Positions 1 to 8,014 of a stretch of DNA of 64,000 nucleotides are shown one piece after another (the stretch's first letter is position 1; each line of letters begins with the position of its first letter). This DNA is from UBA7434 sp042090785 (GTDB lineage: Bacteria > Pseudomonadota > Gammaproteobacteria > Pseudomonadales > UBA7434), in assembly GCA_042090785.1 (NCBI GenBank), contig JBELIP010000008.1, forward strand, positions 21,805 through 85,804. The letters run 5' to 3'. A program made the position numbers and the translations under genes. The notes beneath the pieces are model-generated. The model saw only the letters and a program-made list of their open reading frames with translations. It searched no databases and had not been told where the DNA came from.

Positions 1-1815
1 GGCGTAACCGGGTACTTTAATTTCTTGATCATTAAACGTTAAGGTGTCACCGTCCAACACATTATTATCAAAATGATAGGTAGGTTTTACCTCGCCTTGC
101 AACATTGCTTGGTCATAGGCATTAGCTTGCTCTTGTACCTGTTCTGCACGCGCCTGATAAGACGACCATGCTGACGACTTGTGTTTGCTGGCAACCATTT
201 TTGCAACAATATGCGGAGCAATAACGGTGGCCGAAGCATTGTTACCGCCAAAACCTTTAGCGTTAATAATAGCCGAATCCATCCCTTCAGCACCCACTTC
301 TTTATGATAACGGCTAATATTCAAATGGCTGCATGCCACATCAGGTGCAGGGCCATCAATCGTGTTAATACCGGGTAAAATACCCTCTTCCCAAACACCC
401 AAGCTCGCTACTAACTGATCGGCACCAGCAGTACCTACCGAATGACCAAGATAGCTCTTAACAGCCACTACGGGCCAACTATCAATACCAAACACCTCAG
501 CAGTACGGTTAAGAATATCGGACTCGGTAACACGGTTTTGCGGTGTACCCGTGCCATGGGCCTGTATAAAGCTTCGCTGGCGAATAGACTCTTCACCTAG
601 CAAACCACGCGCACTGCCCATGGCTTTAGCAACGGTGAGGTAATTACCGACACCCGGCGCAGAAATCGACTTTTTATGGCCATCAGCATTAATAAATACA
701 TCGGTAACAGCGCCATACATTTTAGCCCCCAACTCTAACGCTAGGCTGTCATCAAACAACACAACAAACTGTGCGGACTCAGCCAAGGTGAATCCACAAT
801 TCTCGCCAAAGGGACGACAAGCGCGACGATAATCCAATACGCCGTTATCTAACTGACGTAATTCTTTATCGCTAGCTAGCGCGCTCATAGCACTGTAACC
901 CTCAACCACCTCAGGTACGATAGGCGCCTCACTATTACCAACAATGGCAATACGTGAACGACCACTTTGAATATCAGTAATGCCCTGGCGCAGATTATAT
1001 AAAAATGAGGCACACGCCCCCATATTGGTACCCGTAGTCCCTAAACTGCCAAGAATATAGGCGTTAATAAAATCAGCAGGCATTTCGGCAAAGCCAAACG
1101 GACACTGCTTTGATGTGGTTCGCTTACCATTAAAGCGCGCCGACATCATGCCACCATTGGCATTCGCATCTAGCTGCCCCATGCCACTGCCGGCATAAAC
1201 ACTTACCTGGTCAGCGGCTACAGCCTGTGAAAGTGTTTGCCAGTCAATACCGACCGATGCCAATGCATCAGAGGCACCAAAAACCGTCATCTGTAATCCG
1301 CGTGGATGATTGTGCGAAGAGTAATTAGCACCTGGATCGAAACCACTGGGCAGCTGACCCGCTGCTTGAACTTTTAATTCGCGCTGACTAGGAACAAGAA
1401 ACGTTTGATCATCAACAACATTTACTCGTACCTGCTGATCACTGATTCTTTCTATCTGCCAACTTGAAGGAATGCTTGCCGGTAAATGCTTAACCGCTAA
1501 ATCAAAAGTTAACGGGGCACTTTCGTTATTTTGCAAAATAATTTTTTGGTTATAGTCAACGGCTGCAGCATAAAGAATACCCTTTTCCATTTGTCGAATC
1601 AGCGTACCTTGAAGAATCTCTGTGGCAGTGACTCCATCGCTACTAATTTTACCTGCGGCTTGAAGCCCCATTAATGGCGCTAGACTACTTAGCGTTAGTT
1701 CGGCTTTTTCGGTACTCAGCGCATCAAATACCAAACGACGATAACCATGATGAAACGAACTACGACCCGCGGGATTAATGCCACCAAAACCAACGATAAC
1801 AGGTAAATTTGCCAC
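1..1815 (-). CDS. fabY: FabY-type beta-ketoacyl-ACP synthase (3' end outside window)
   Basis: The minus-strand frame is open from a GTG at 1815 to the window edge, giving 605 codons; the FabY family is about 630 residues, so only the last few tens are missing. The start is set by GGAGG five bases upstream and by the family-like N terminus ANLPVIVGFGG. The KAS I/II active-site pieces are visible: Cys in MGACASF, one His in IQAHGTGTP and another in YLGHSVGTA. By family knowledge (PA5174 of P. aeruginosa), FabY condenses acetyl-CoA with malonyl-ACP to start fatty-acid synthesis in the cytoplasm, the job FabH does elsewhere. This fits the absence of fabH from the fab cluster at 35-41 kb. A divergent AraC-type regulator lies upstream. 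Assignment rests on remembered family similarity; another KAS-type role is less likely. Confidence 0.85.
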   Translation of the reverse strand, partial: MANLPVIVGFGGINPAGRSSFHHGYRRLVFDALSTEKAELTLSSLAPLMGLQAAGKISSDGVTATEILQGTLIRQMEKGILYAAAVDYNQKIILQNNESAPLTFDLAVKHLPASIPSSWQIERISDQQVRVNVVDDQTFLVPSQRELKVQAAGQLPSGFDPGANYSSHNHPRGLQMTVFGASDALASVGIDWQTLSQAVAADQVSVYAGSGMGQLDANANGGMMSARFNGKRTTSKQCPFGFAEMPADFINAYILGSLGTTGTNMGACASFLYNLRQGITDIQSGRSRIAIVGNSEAPIVPEVVEGYSAMSALASDKELRQLDNGVLDYRRACRPFGENCGFTLAESAQFVVLFDDSLALELGAKMYGAVTDVFINADGHKKSISAPGVGNYLTVAKAMGSARGLLGEESIRQRSFIQAHGTGTPQNRVTESDILNRTAEVFGIDSWPVVAVKSYLGHSVGTAGADQLVASLGVWEEGILPGINTIDGPAPDVACSHLNISRYHKEVGAEGMDSAIINAKGFGGNNASATVIAPHIVAKMVASKHKSSAWSSYQARAEQVQEQANAYDQAMLQGEVKPTYHFDNNVLDGDTLTFNDQEIKVPGYA

Positions 1816-1952
1816 CAGAACCTCCTTAAATTAGGCGTTATATGTAACGCATCAGTCAAAACTCACGGGGCTTACAAAGCAAAATAAGTACGCTTTATTG
1901 CCCTGCTAAGACGAGGAACAGTCTAGTAGCAGACAAATAATGTAACTATTGT

Positions 1953-1987
1953 AATATGGCCACTTACTATCATTATTCGGCCATATT
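1953..1987. promoter_or_regulatory. Inverted repeat in divergent fabY/regulator spacer
   Basis: AATATGGCC (1953-1961) is matched exactly by GGCCATATT (1979-1987), giving two 9-base half-sites with centres 26 bp apart in the 224-bp spacer between the fabY start and the AraC-type regulator start. Spacing near 2.5 helical turns and the position between divergent genes suggest an operator, possibly for the neighbouring regulator. No strong promoter hexamers were assigned. Function is inferred from position only. Confidence 0.4.
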
Positions 1988-2039
1988 GGTAATAATAGCC
2001 TGCTAGCTTATTAACCCAGCAACCGCTTGGTATCACCCC

Positions 2040-3023
2040 ATGACCACAATTGCCTTTATTGCCTACGATCACTGTCTCTCATCAAGCATTAGCCTGCCGA
2101 TGGAAATGCTAAATGCAGCCGCCGATGCCAATCGAGCGTTAAACCAGGTAGAAACGCCTGTGCCAAAAATTTATGGCAGCAACCGCAAAATTAGCTGTGC
2201 CGGCGGCTTAACACTCATCACAAATAGCCACCCACGCAGCATTGAAAAACCCGATTTAATTATCTTGCCTGCAATATGGCGAAACCCATTAACCGTTATT
2301 AAAGGCCAGCGTTTTTTACTGGAGTTGTTAAGAAAATGGCATAGGCAAGGCGCCATGCTTTGCGCCGTAGGCACTAGCAGCAGTTTTTTTGCCGAAGCAG
2401 GCTTGCTAGATAAGCGCCCCGCTACAACTCACTGGGCACATTTTGATACCTTTCAAAAACGTTACCCTACCGTGCAGTTACAAAAAGATTTTTTAATTAC
2501 ACGCTCACAAAATTTATATTGCGCCGGTAGTGTTAACTCAGTAGCTGATTTAATTATTTATTTTATTGAGCGCCTGTATGGCGCAGACATTGCCAGTCGC
2601 GTTGAGGCAAATTTCTCGCCAGAAATCAGGCAGTCTTATGCCAAGAGTATGTTTACCGAAGGAGAAAGCTCACGCCATTCAGATGAAGATATTGTTCGTT
2701 TACAACACTGGCTTAACGAGAACTTTTCGCAGAAGATTAGCAGTAATCACATGGCCAAAATGCTAGGCATTAGCGTAAGAACATTAAACCGACGCTTTAA
2801 TTTAGCCATAGAAAAAAGTCCACAAAATTATCTTAAAGATATCAGGCTGGCTCATGCAAAAGAATTATTGAAGGAAACTAATTTAAATATCGCTGATGTA
2901 GCGGAACAGGCCGGATTTAATGACGGTAGCCACTTTAGCAGTACTTTTAAGCGATTTATGTCTGTTTCACCAAAGGACTACAGAGAGGCCGTTAAGAATA
3001 AGTTGTTTTCGGTTATCAACTAA
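2040..3023 (+). CDS. GlxA-type transcriptional regulator (DJ-1/PfpI-like domain plus AraC HTH)
   Basis: The 327-residue protein has an N-terminal DJ-1/PfpI-like (class I amidotransferase fold) domain at about residues 3-185 and a C-terminal AraC/XylS double helix-turn-helix at about 218-320. The latter shows the typical MAKMLGISVRTLNRRF and VAEQAGFNDGSHFSSTFKRF segments. GlxA-family proteins are cytoplasmic DNA-binding activators whose N-terminal domain probably senses a small metabolite. The ATG at 2040 has no convincing ribosome binding site, but the N terminus MTTIAFIAYD fits the family. The gene is divergent from fabY, so control of that promoter is possible, though not shown. It converges on recX, with a single base between the two stop codons. 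The ligand cannot be read from sequence. Confidence 0.85.
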   Translation: MTTIAFIAYDHCLSSSISLPMEMLNAAADANRALNQVETPVPKIYGSNRKISCAGGLTLITNSHPRSIEKPDLIILPAIWRNPLTVIKGQRFLLELLRKWHRQGAMLCAVGTSSSFFAEAGLLDKRPATTHWAHFDTFQKRYPTVQLQKDFLITRSQNLYCAGSVNSVADLIIYFIERLYGADIASRVEANFSPEIRQSYAKSMFTEGESSRHSDEDIVRLQHWLNENFSQKISSNHMAKMLGISVRTLNRRFNLAIEKSPQNYLKDIRLAHAKELLKETNLNIADVAEQAGFNDGSHFSSTFKRFMSVSPKDYREAVKNKLFSVIN

Positions 3024-3024
3024 T

Positions 3025-3540
3025 TTACGAATAGATACTATCAAAATGAGCTTGCCGAAAACCACGGTATATTAAAAATTTCTGTTGTCGGACTTTTTCA
3101 GTGAGATCTGTCGCTGGCTGAGGGCCAAATTTTTTATCTCTCGCCGCCAATGCCGCATCACGCCAACTAGCATCTAGCCCATCGAGGTAACGTGCCGCTA
3201 AACTGTCGTTAACACCTCGCTCACGCAACTCACCCGCAATACGCACAGGCCCAAAGCCTGCTCGCCTGCGATAAGCCACATAAACTTCGGTAAATCGTTC
3301 ATCACTTAACAAATTATCGTTGACTAATTTATCGAGCGCTTCTTCGATAAGATCATATTCGCTATAACGACGATGTAACTTTCGCGCTAACTCTAATCGA
3401 CTATGCTCTCGCCTTGCGAGCAAGTCCATAGCCGAGCGGCGAATATCGCGGATATCCGAACTGGATGATTCTGCTTGCGCATTGCTTTCAAGCATGCTCT
3501 CAGACACACTTTCAGACAATATGCTGGTTTCTGTTATCAA
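3025..3540 (-). CDS. recX: Regulatory protein RecX
   Basis: This 171-residue protein carries the helical RecX repeats, starting at about residue 30 (ARREHSRLELARKLHRR) and including YVAYRRRAGFGPVRIAGEL. RecX binds RecA filaments and limits their extension. It lies directly downstream of recA, with 76 bases between, the usual gammaproteobacterial arrangement, and so is probably cotranscribed under the LexA box upstream of recA. The first 30 residues are a Ser/Glu-rich, low-complexity stretch that most RecX proteins lack, so the true start could be a later codon. No essential residue appears to be missing. Confidence 0.93.
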   Translation of the reverse strand: MITETSILSESVSESMLESNAQAESSSSDIRDIRRSAMDLLARREHSRLELARKLHRRYSEYDLIEEALDKLVNDNLLSDERFTEVYVAYRRRAGFGPVRIAGELRERGVNDSLAARYLDGLDASWRDAALAARDKKFGPQPATDLTEKVRQQKFLIYRGFRQAHFDSIYS

Positions 3541-3616
3541 AATTTCACCTTAACTTTACCACAAAATCACTCCGCTCAGATCAAACACTTTATTTGCAAT
3601 AAGCGTTTTAGTGCCT

Positions 3617-4660
3617 CTATTCTAGCGCTTCTAGTTCGCCTTCAGCTTCTTCAACCTCTTCTTTACTACTGCCTTTCGACAATAATGCATCGCGAATTAA
3701 ACCTTCAATTTCATTTGCTATGTCCATGTGCTCTTCAAGGTATTTTGCTGAGTTAGCCTTACCCTGCCCAATGCGATCGCCTTTATAGCTATACCAAGCG
3801 CCGGCTTTATCAATAAGGCCTTGCTTAACACCAATATCGATAACCTCGCCCATATGGTAAATACCTTTACCATACATAATCTGGAATTCGGTTTGCCGAA
3901 ACGGCGGTGCCACTTTATTTTTCACAACTTTTACGCGTGTTTCATTACCAATAATTTCATCGCCATTTTTTACCGCGCCAATGCGTCGAATGTCTAAGCG
4001 AACAGAAGAGTAAAATTTAAGTGCGTTACCGCCAGTGGTTGTTTCTGGATTACCGAACATAACGCCTATTTTCATACGAATTTGGTTAATAAAGATAACC
4101 ATACAGTTAGAGCGCTTGATATTACCGGTGATTTTTCTAAGCGCCTGTGACATTAAGCGCGCTTGCAAACCAACGTGATGGTCACCCATGTCGCCTTCAA
4201 TTTCTGCTTTAGGCGTTAATGCCGCTACCGAATCGACAACAATGACATCAACAGCGCCTGAACGAACGAGCATATCGGTAACTTCGAGTGCTTGCTCGCC
4301 AGTGTCTGGCTGTGAAACTAATAAGTCTTCTACATTTACACCTAACTTTTCTGCGTAACTTGGGTCAAGTGCATGCTCGGCATCTACAAAGGCTGCTGTA
4401 CCACCTGCTTTTTGACACTCGGCAACCACTTGCAATGTTAGTGTGGTTTTACCTGATGATTCTGGACCGTAAATTTCAACGACGCGACCTTTTGGCAACC
4501 CGCCTATGCCTAAGGCAATATCTAACCCTAGTGAACCGGTTGAGATTGAAGGCATAACTTCTCTGTCGTCATCCCCCATGCGCATAATGGTTCCTTTACC
4601 GAATTGGCGTTCAATTTGTGAGAGTGCAGCATCAAGCGCTTTTTTTCTGTTGTCTTCCAT
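3617..4660 (-). CDS. recA: Recombinase RecA
   Basis: The 347-residue length is normal for RecA. Walker A is at residues 65-73 (GPESSGKTT), Walker B is VIVVDSVAAL, the L2 loop region contains GNPETTTGGNALKFY, and the C terminus is acidic (EEVEEAEGELEALE) as in the family. RecA forms ATP-dependent filaments on single-stranded DNA, drives homologous pairing, and triggers LexA autocleavage in the SOS response. Start at ATG 4660 gives the canonical N terminus MEDNRKKALDAAL. A perfect LexA-type palindrome about 100 bases upstream indicates SOS control. recX follows on the same strand. Confidence 0.99.
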   Translation of the reverse strand: MEDNRKKALDAALSQIERQFGKGTIMRMGDDDREVMPSISTGSLGLDIALGIGGLPKGRVVEIYGPESSGKTTLTLQVVAECQKAGGTAAFVDAEHALDPSYAEKLGVNVEDLLVSQPDTGEQALEVTDMLVRSGAVDVIVVDSVAALTPKAEIEGDMGDHHVGLQARLMSQALRKITGNIKRSNCMVIFINQIRMKIGVMFGNPETTTGGNALKFYSSVRLDIRRIGAVKNGDEIIGNETRVKVVKNKVAPPFRQTEFQIMYGKGIYHMGEVIDIGVKQGLIDKAGAWYSYKGDRIGQGKANSAKYLEEHMDIANEIEGLIRDALLSKGSSKEEVEEAEGELEALE

Positions 4661-4759
4661 CGTTGTATCTACCTCGTGACCATGCTGAACATGGCTATTT
4701 AGTCGTGCGTTTTATCAGGCGGTAAAGCGGATAGTTGGACCGCAAGTACCATGTTTTGG

Positions 4760-4779
4760 TACTGTACATTTAAACAGTA
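4760..4779 (-). promoter_or_regulatory. LexA (SOS) box upstream of recA
   Basis: CTGTACATTTAAACAG at 4762-4777 matches the gammaproteobacterial LexA consensus CTGT-N8-ACAG exactly, and the symmetry extends outward to TACTGT...ACAGTA (4760-4779). It lies about 100 bases upstream of the recA start codon, where LexA would block the recA promoter. On the minus strand a TTGCAA element just upstream could serve as the -35 hexamer, with the box overlapping the core promoter; that part is tentative. Confidence 0.9.
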
Positions 4780-4968
4780 GTGTTTTTTGTTTGCAAGCCC
4801 CTTCTCTTAAAATAATTGGAATGAGTAAAAAAATATTTAAGACGATCGAATTTTACTCAGCAGCAATACACAAAAGCCGAATTAAACGCTGCTTATTTTT
4901 TATGCTTTTAGCTTAAATTCAATAGCTTAGAGAGGGTTTTAATAATGCAATTTTAATATTATTTCGAG

Positions 4969-5472
4969 CTAGTCAATCAGATACTCTCTATCAAGCCAGC
5001 GACCAATGGTATTGGGCACCACGCGATGTGAGGCATAATAAGTATGCAGGCAGCGGATACGTATAAAATTGGCAATGCCACCAATACCCCGCTTTTGTAA
5101 TGCATCGTAGTAATTCTGCTCAACTAAGCGAGCCTTTATATCTGCCGTCATATTGGCGTCACGCAGTCGAATAAATTGTTGGTGATCGGCAATCATCGAC
5201 GCCTGCAAATCGTCACTGGCATCAATTTCCGCCTGCATATTGGCAATTAAGCCGCCCGCTTCTAATTGATCAATTTTATAATTTAACGTTTTATCAACTA
5301 ACCAAAACATGGTCGGGAAAGGCTTGTCATCAACTAAACTCGCAACACGAATAACCGAAGGCCGACCTTTTGCATCAACGGCCTCTATCGCCTCTAAGCC
5401 TCGCGGCTCTCTACCTAAAAGCGCTGTAACTTGGTCAATAATTTTGGCATCAATGGATGATGAGATAGACAT
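4969..5472 (-). CDS. DUF501 family protein
   Basis: The 167-residue protein matches the DUF501 family from the pattern GREPRGLEAIEAVDAKGRPSVIRVASLVDDKPFPTMFWL split across its first 80 residues, followed by a C-terminal block with the conserved RCLHTYYASH near residue 145. There is no signal peptide or membrane segment, so it is predicted cytoplasmic. The biochemical function of DUF501 is not established. It lies between etfA and recA on the same strand, separated from etfA by a terminator hairpin, so it probably has its own promoter. The family call is from pattern memory. Confidence 0.75.
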   Translation of the reverse strand: MSISSSIDAKIIDQVTALLGREPRGLEAIEAVDAKGRPSVIRVASLVDDKPFPTMFWLVDKTLNYKIDQLEAGGLIANMQAEIDASDDLQASMIADHQQFIRLRDANMTADIKARLVEQNYYDALQKRGIGGIANFIRIRCLHTYYASHRVVPNTIGRWLDREYLID

Positions 5473-5496
5473 AACACAAACCTAGACGTTAAAAAA

Positions 5497-5529
5497 AACA
5501 AAAAAGCCCGGCAAAACCAGGCTTTTTTT
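5497..5529 (-). terminator. Terminator downstream of etfA
   Basis: An AAAAAGCC..GG arm pairs with CC..GGCTTTTT around a short A-rich loop, flanked by A-runs on one side and T-runs on the other, so it can work in either direction. It lies 38 bases past the etfA stop on the minus strand and would end the etfBA transcript. Confidence 0.75.
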
Positions 5530-5567
5530 GTTAACCGCTTACTGAATTAAAAACATTCAACAGAGTG

Positions 5568-6497
5568 CTAGAGCTGCGCTGCTAACTCAGGTAAAACGTC
5601 AAATAAATCTGCAACCAAACCGTAGTCCGCTACTTGAAAAATTGGTGCATCTTCATCTTTATTGATGGCAACAATCACCTTGCTGTCTTTCATGCCCGCC
5701 AAATGCTGAATAGCACCTGAAATACCCACGGCAATATAAAGCTCAGGCGCAACGATTTTACCCGTTTGGCCGACCTGCATATCATTCGGTACAAAGCCTG
5801 CGTCTACCGCCGCACGCGAGGCACCCATGGCGGCGTTAAGTTTGTCAGCTACGGCCTCAATAAGTTTAAAGTTATCGCCGTTTTGCATGCCACGACCACC
5901 CGAGATGACCACGCTTGCCGCTGTCAGCTCAGGGCGATCAGAGACCACGATCTCTTCACCCACAAAAGTTGAAACACCTGCGTCAATCACCGTATCAGAA
6001 GCCACTTGCTCCGCTGAACCACCCGCAGCATCAACAGGATCAAATGATGTGGTTCGCACCGTAATCACCTTTTTGGCGTCGCTAGACTGAACCGTGGCAA
6101 TAACGTTACCCGCATAAATCGGTCGTTTAAACGTATCGGCAGACTCAACACTAATAATGTCTGAAATCATTTGTACATCAAGTAAGGCGGCAATACGTGG
6201 CATAAAGTTTTTACCATTACCCGTTGCGCCGGCTAAAACGTAGTCGTAATCAGCTGCCACTTCGGCAACTAAGCCCGCAACGTTTTCTGCCAATTGATGC
6301 TCGTAAACCGCATTATCGGCAACAATCACTTTAGCGACGCCACTAGCCGCTGCTGCTTCACTCGCCGCCGCTGCACAAGCACTGCCGGCAACTAAAATAT
6401 GCACGTCGCCACCAATAGCTGCCGCTGCCGCTACTGTATTTAACGTTGAGCTTTTAAGGCTGGCGTTGTCATGCTCTGCTATGACTAAAATACTCAT
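5568..6497 (-). CDS. etfA: Electron transfer flavoprotein subunit alpha
   Basis: The 309-residue protein has the ETF alpha layout: an N-terminal alpha/beta domain beginning MSILVIAEHDN and a C-terminal FAD-binding domain. The FAD signature VGQTGKIVAPELYIAVGISG is near residues 242-261, followed by IQHLAGMKDSKVIVAINKDEDAPIF. EtfAB accepts electrons from acyl-CoA dehydrogenases in the cytoplasm and passes them to ETF:ubiquinone oxidoreductase, which is encoded at 11.4-13.0 kb. Its start codon overlaps the etfB stop (ATGA), showing translational coupling. The nearby large acyl-CoA dehydrogenase and fadBA fit the same beta-oxidation role. Confidence 0.97.
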   Translation of the reverse strand: MSILVIAEHDNASLKSSTLNTVAAAAAIGGDVHILVAGSACAAAASEAAAASGVAKVIVADNAVYEHQLAENVAGLVAEVAADYDYVLAGATGNGKNFMPRIAALLDVQMISDIISVESADTFKRPIYAGNVIATVQSSDAKKVITVRTTSFDPVDAAGGSAEQVASDTVIDAGVSTFVGEEIVVSDRPELTAASVVISGGRGMQNGDNFKLIEAVADKLNAAMGASRAAVDAGFVPNDMQVGQTGKIVAPELYIAVGISGAIQHLAGMKDSKVIVAINKDEDAPIFQVADYGLVADLFDVLPELAAQL

Positions 6498-7246
6498 GAG
6501 ATCACCTTTGCTTCATTTTTTAATTTATCAACTAATTCATCTACCGACACGACTTTAATGCCCGCCTGTCTTTCTGCTGGGGGCTCAACACTTAACGTGC
6601 TGACTGATGCCGCTATAGCCACACCCAAATCATCAGCAGAAAAAACATCTAATGGTTTCTTTTTAGCCTTCATAATATTGGGTAAAGAGGCATAACGCGG
6701 CTCATTAAGACGCAAATCGGTCGTCACAACGGCAGGCAGCTTTAATGAAAGTGTCTGCAAGCCACCATCGACTTCGCGCGTGACTTCTACCATGCCATCA
6801 CCAAGCTCAACATTCGAAGCAAAAGTGCCCTGCCCCATGCCGCTTAACGCCGCTAACATTTGGCCGGTTTGGTTGTTATCGCCATCAATCGACTGTTTAC
6901 CCAAAATAACTAGATCAGGGCTTTCTTTAGTCACAACCGCATTTAGTAATTTAGCAACACCTAATGGCTGAACCTGTTCTTCTGTTTCTACCATAATTGC
7001 TCGGTCAGCACCCAGTGCTAACGCCGTTCGTAACTGTTCTTGAACGACTTTAGGCCCAATGGATACAGCGATAATTTCTGTGACTTTACCCGCCTCTTTT
7101 AAGCGAACAGCTTCTTCTACTGCAATTTCGCAAAAAGGGTTTAAAGACATTTTGACGTTGTTTAGATCAACATCGGATCCATCTGCTTTAGGTCGTACTT
7201 TCACGTTGTAATCAACAACGCGTTTAACTGCTACCAGAACCTTCAT
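6494..7246 (-). CDS. etfB: Electron transfer flavoprotein subunit beta
   Basis: Beginning at ATG 7246 the protein is 250 residues (MKVLVAVKRVVDYNVKV), the usual ETF beta length. An upstream in-frame extension of 35 codons is rejected because this ATG has GGAG at proper spacing and matches family N termini. The ETF beta signature appears as LPAVVTTDLRLNEPRYASLPNI split near residues 185-207, and the AMP-binding region includes DRAIMVE. It pairs with EtfA to form the soluble flavoprotein heterodimer. It is the first gene of the etfBA operon, with a 4-base overlap between the two genes. Confidence 0.97.
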   Translation of the reverse strand: MKVLVAVKRVVDYNVKVRPKADGSDVDLNNVKMSLNPFCEIAVEEAVRLKEAGKVTEIIAVSIGPKVVQEQLRTALALGADRAIMVETEEQVQPLGVAKLLNAVVTKESPDLVILGKQSIDGDNNQTGQMLAALSGMGQGTFASNVELGDGMVEVTREVDGGLQTLSLKLPAVVTTDLRLNEPRYASLPNIMKAKKKPLDVFSADDLGVAIAASVSTLSVEPPAERQAGIKVVSVDELVDKLKNEAKVIS

Positions 7247-8014
7247 GAGTACTCCGAACCTGAGTCGTAGGGGGTTAAAAACAATATAGTAAGTTAAAAA
7301 TATGTAAGGTAATGCAAGCTGTCGACTAGCGCCGAATAAGCTACTGCCCATGAATTATAAGCTATGAACCACAAGCCAAAGAACAACGCACAAACGAGTA
7401 AAGTGAACTCATTACCTGACAAAATAAAAGCCGGATATGTTGACTGTTTCAAAGGCTTTGGTCAATAGCTATCGGCCTCTAGGCAGCCAAATCACTGAGA
7501 TACATCATTACATATTCGACAGCTATTTTTTGGCTTTATGCCATAAATTGGTTTTGGCTATTGTCTTAAACAAAATCTATTCAGTTATCGCATTAAAGTG
7601 GAAGAAAAAACCGCCAACATGACATTGATGCAACCTTGAAATAATCTTTGATCCAGCTTTAAAAGAATCTCGTAAAGACTAATTAATGATTCAAATTCGA
7701 AAACTAAAAACCCTTTTAGGGTTAATTTATAACCACCCGTTAAATGTTTTTTTTTAGTTAATGGTTTGTAACCCATTTTCCAGCTAAATAAGACTTTTTC
7801 AGTCGCTAAATAGTCTAGAATAAGTAGATGTAAATAATTAATCGTCTTACATCGATATTTGAATGGTAATTCTGAATGGGACATAAAGTTTTTAGTTGAT
7901 TGATTACTTTACGCCTCAATCCGATAACTAGACCATTTAAGTCAGTAAATAGGTGGCAAAAGCCATCACCCAGTATATTAATCTTAACAACCAAAATTAG
8001 AAGGATAACGTCCT
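7247..8014. other. Long AT-rich divergent spacer
   Basis: This 768-base stretch separates etfB (minus) from the acyl-CoA dehydrogenase (plus) and must hold both promoters. Nothing in it could be recognised as a gene. Two small open frames exist: 7437-7622 plus (61 codons) and 7585-7884 minus (99 codons). Neither has a ribosome binding site, a recognisable domain or family similarity. The high A+T content and the lack of hairpins with T-runs argue against an RNA gene, though a decayed gene cannot be excluded. Confidence 0.5.

Noticed and set aside
3025..3540. Ser-rich N terminus of RecX as a sign of frameshift or fusion
   Set aside because: The frame is continuous into a normal RecX core. A start placed too early or a harmless extension is simpler.
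7585..7884. 99-codon open frame on the minus strand in the etfB/dehydrogenase spacer
   Set aside because: It has no ribosome binding site, no recognisable domain and an AT-driven composition. It is mentioned in the spacer entry but not called as a gene.
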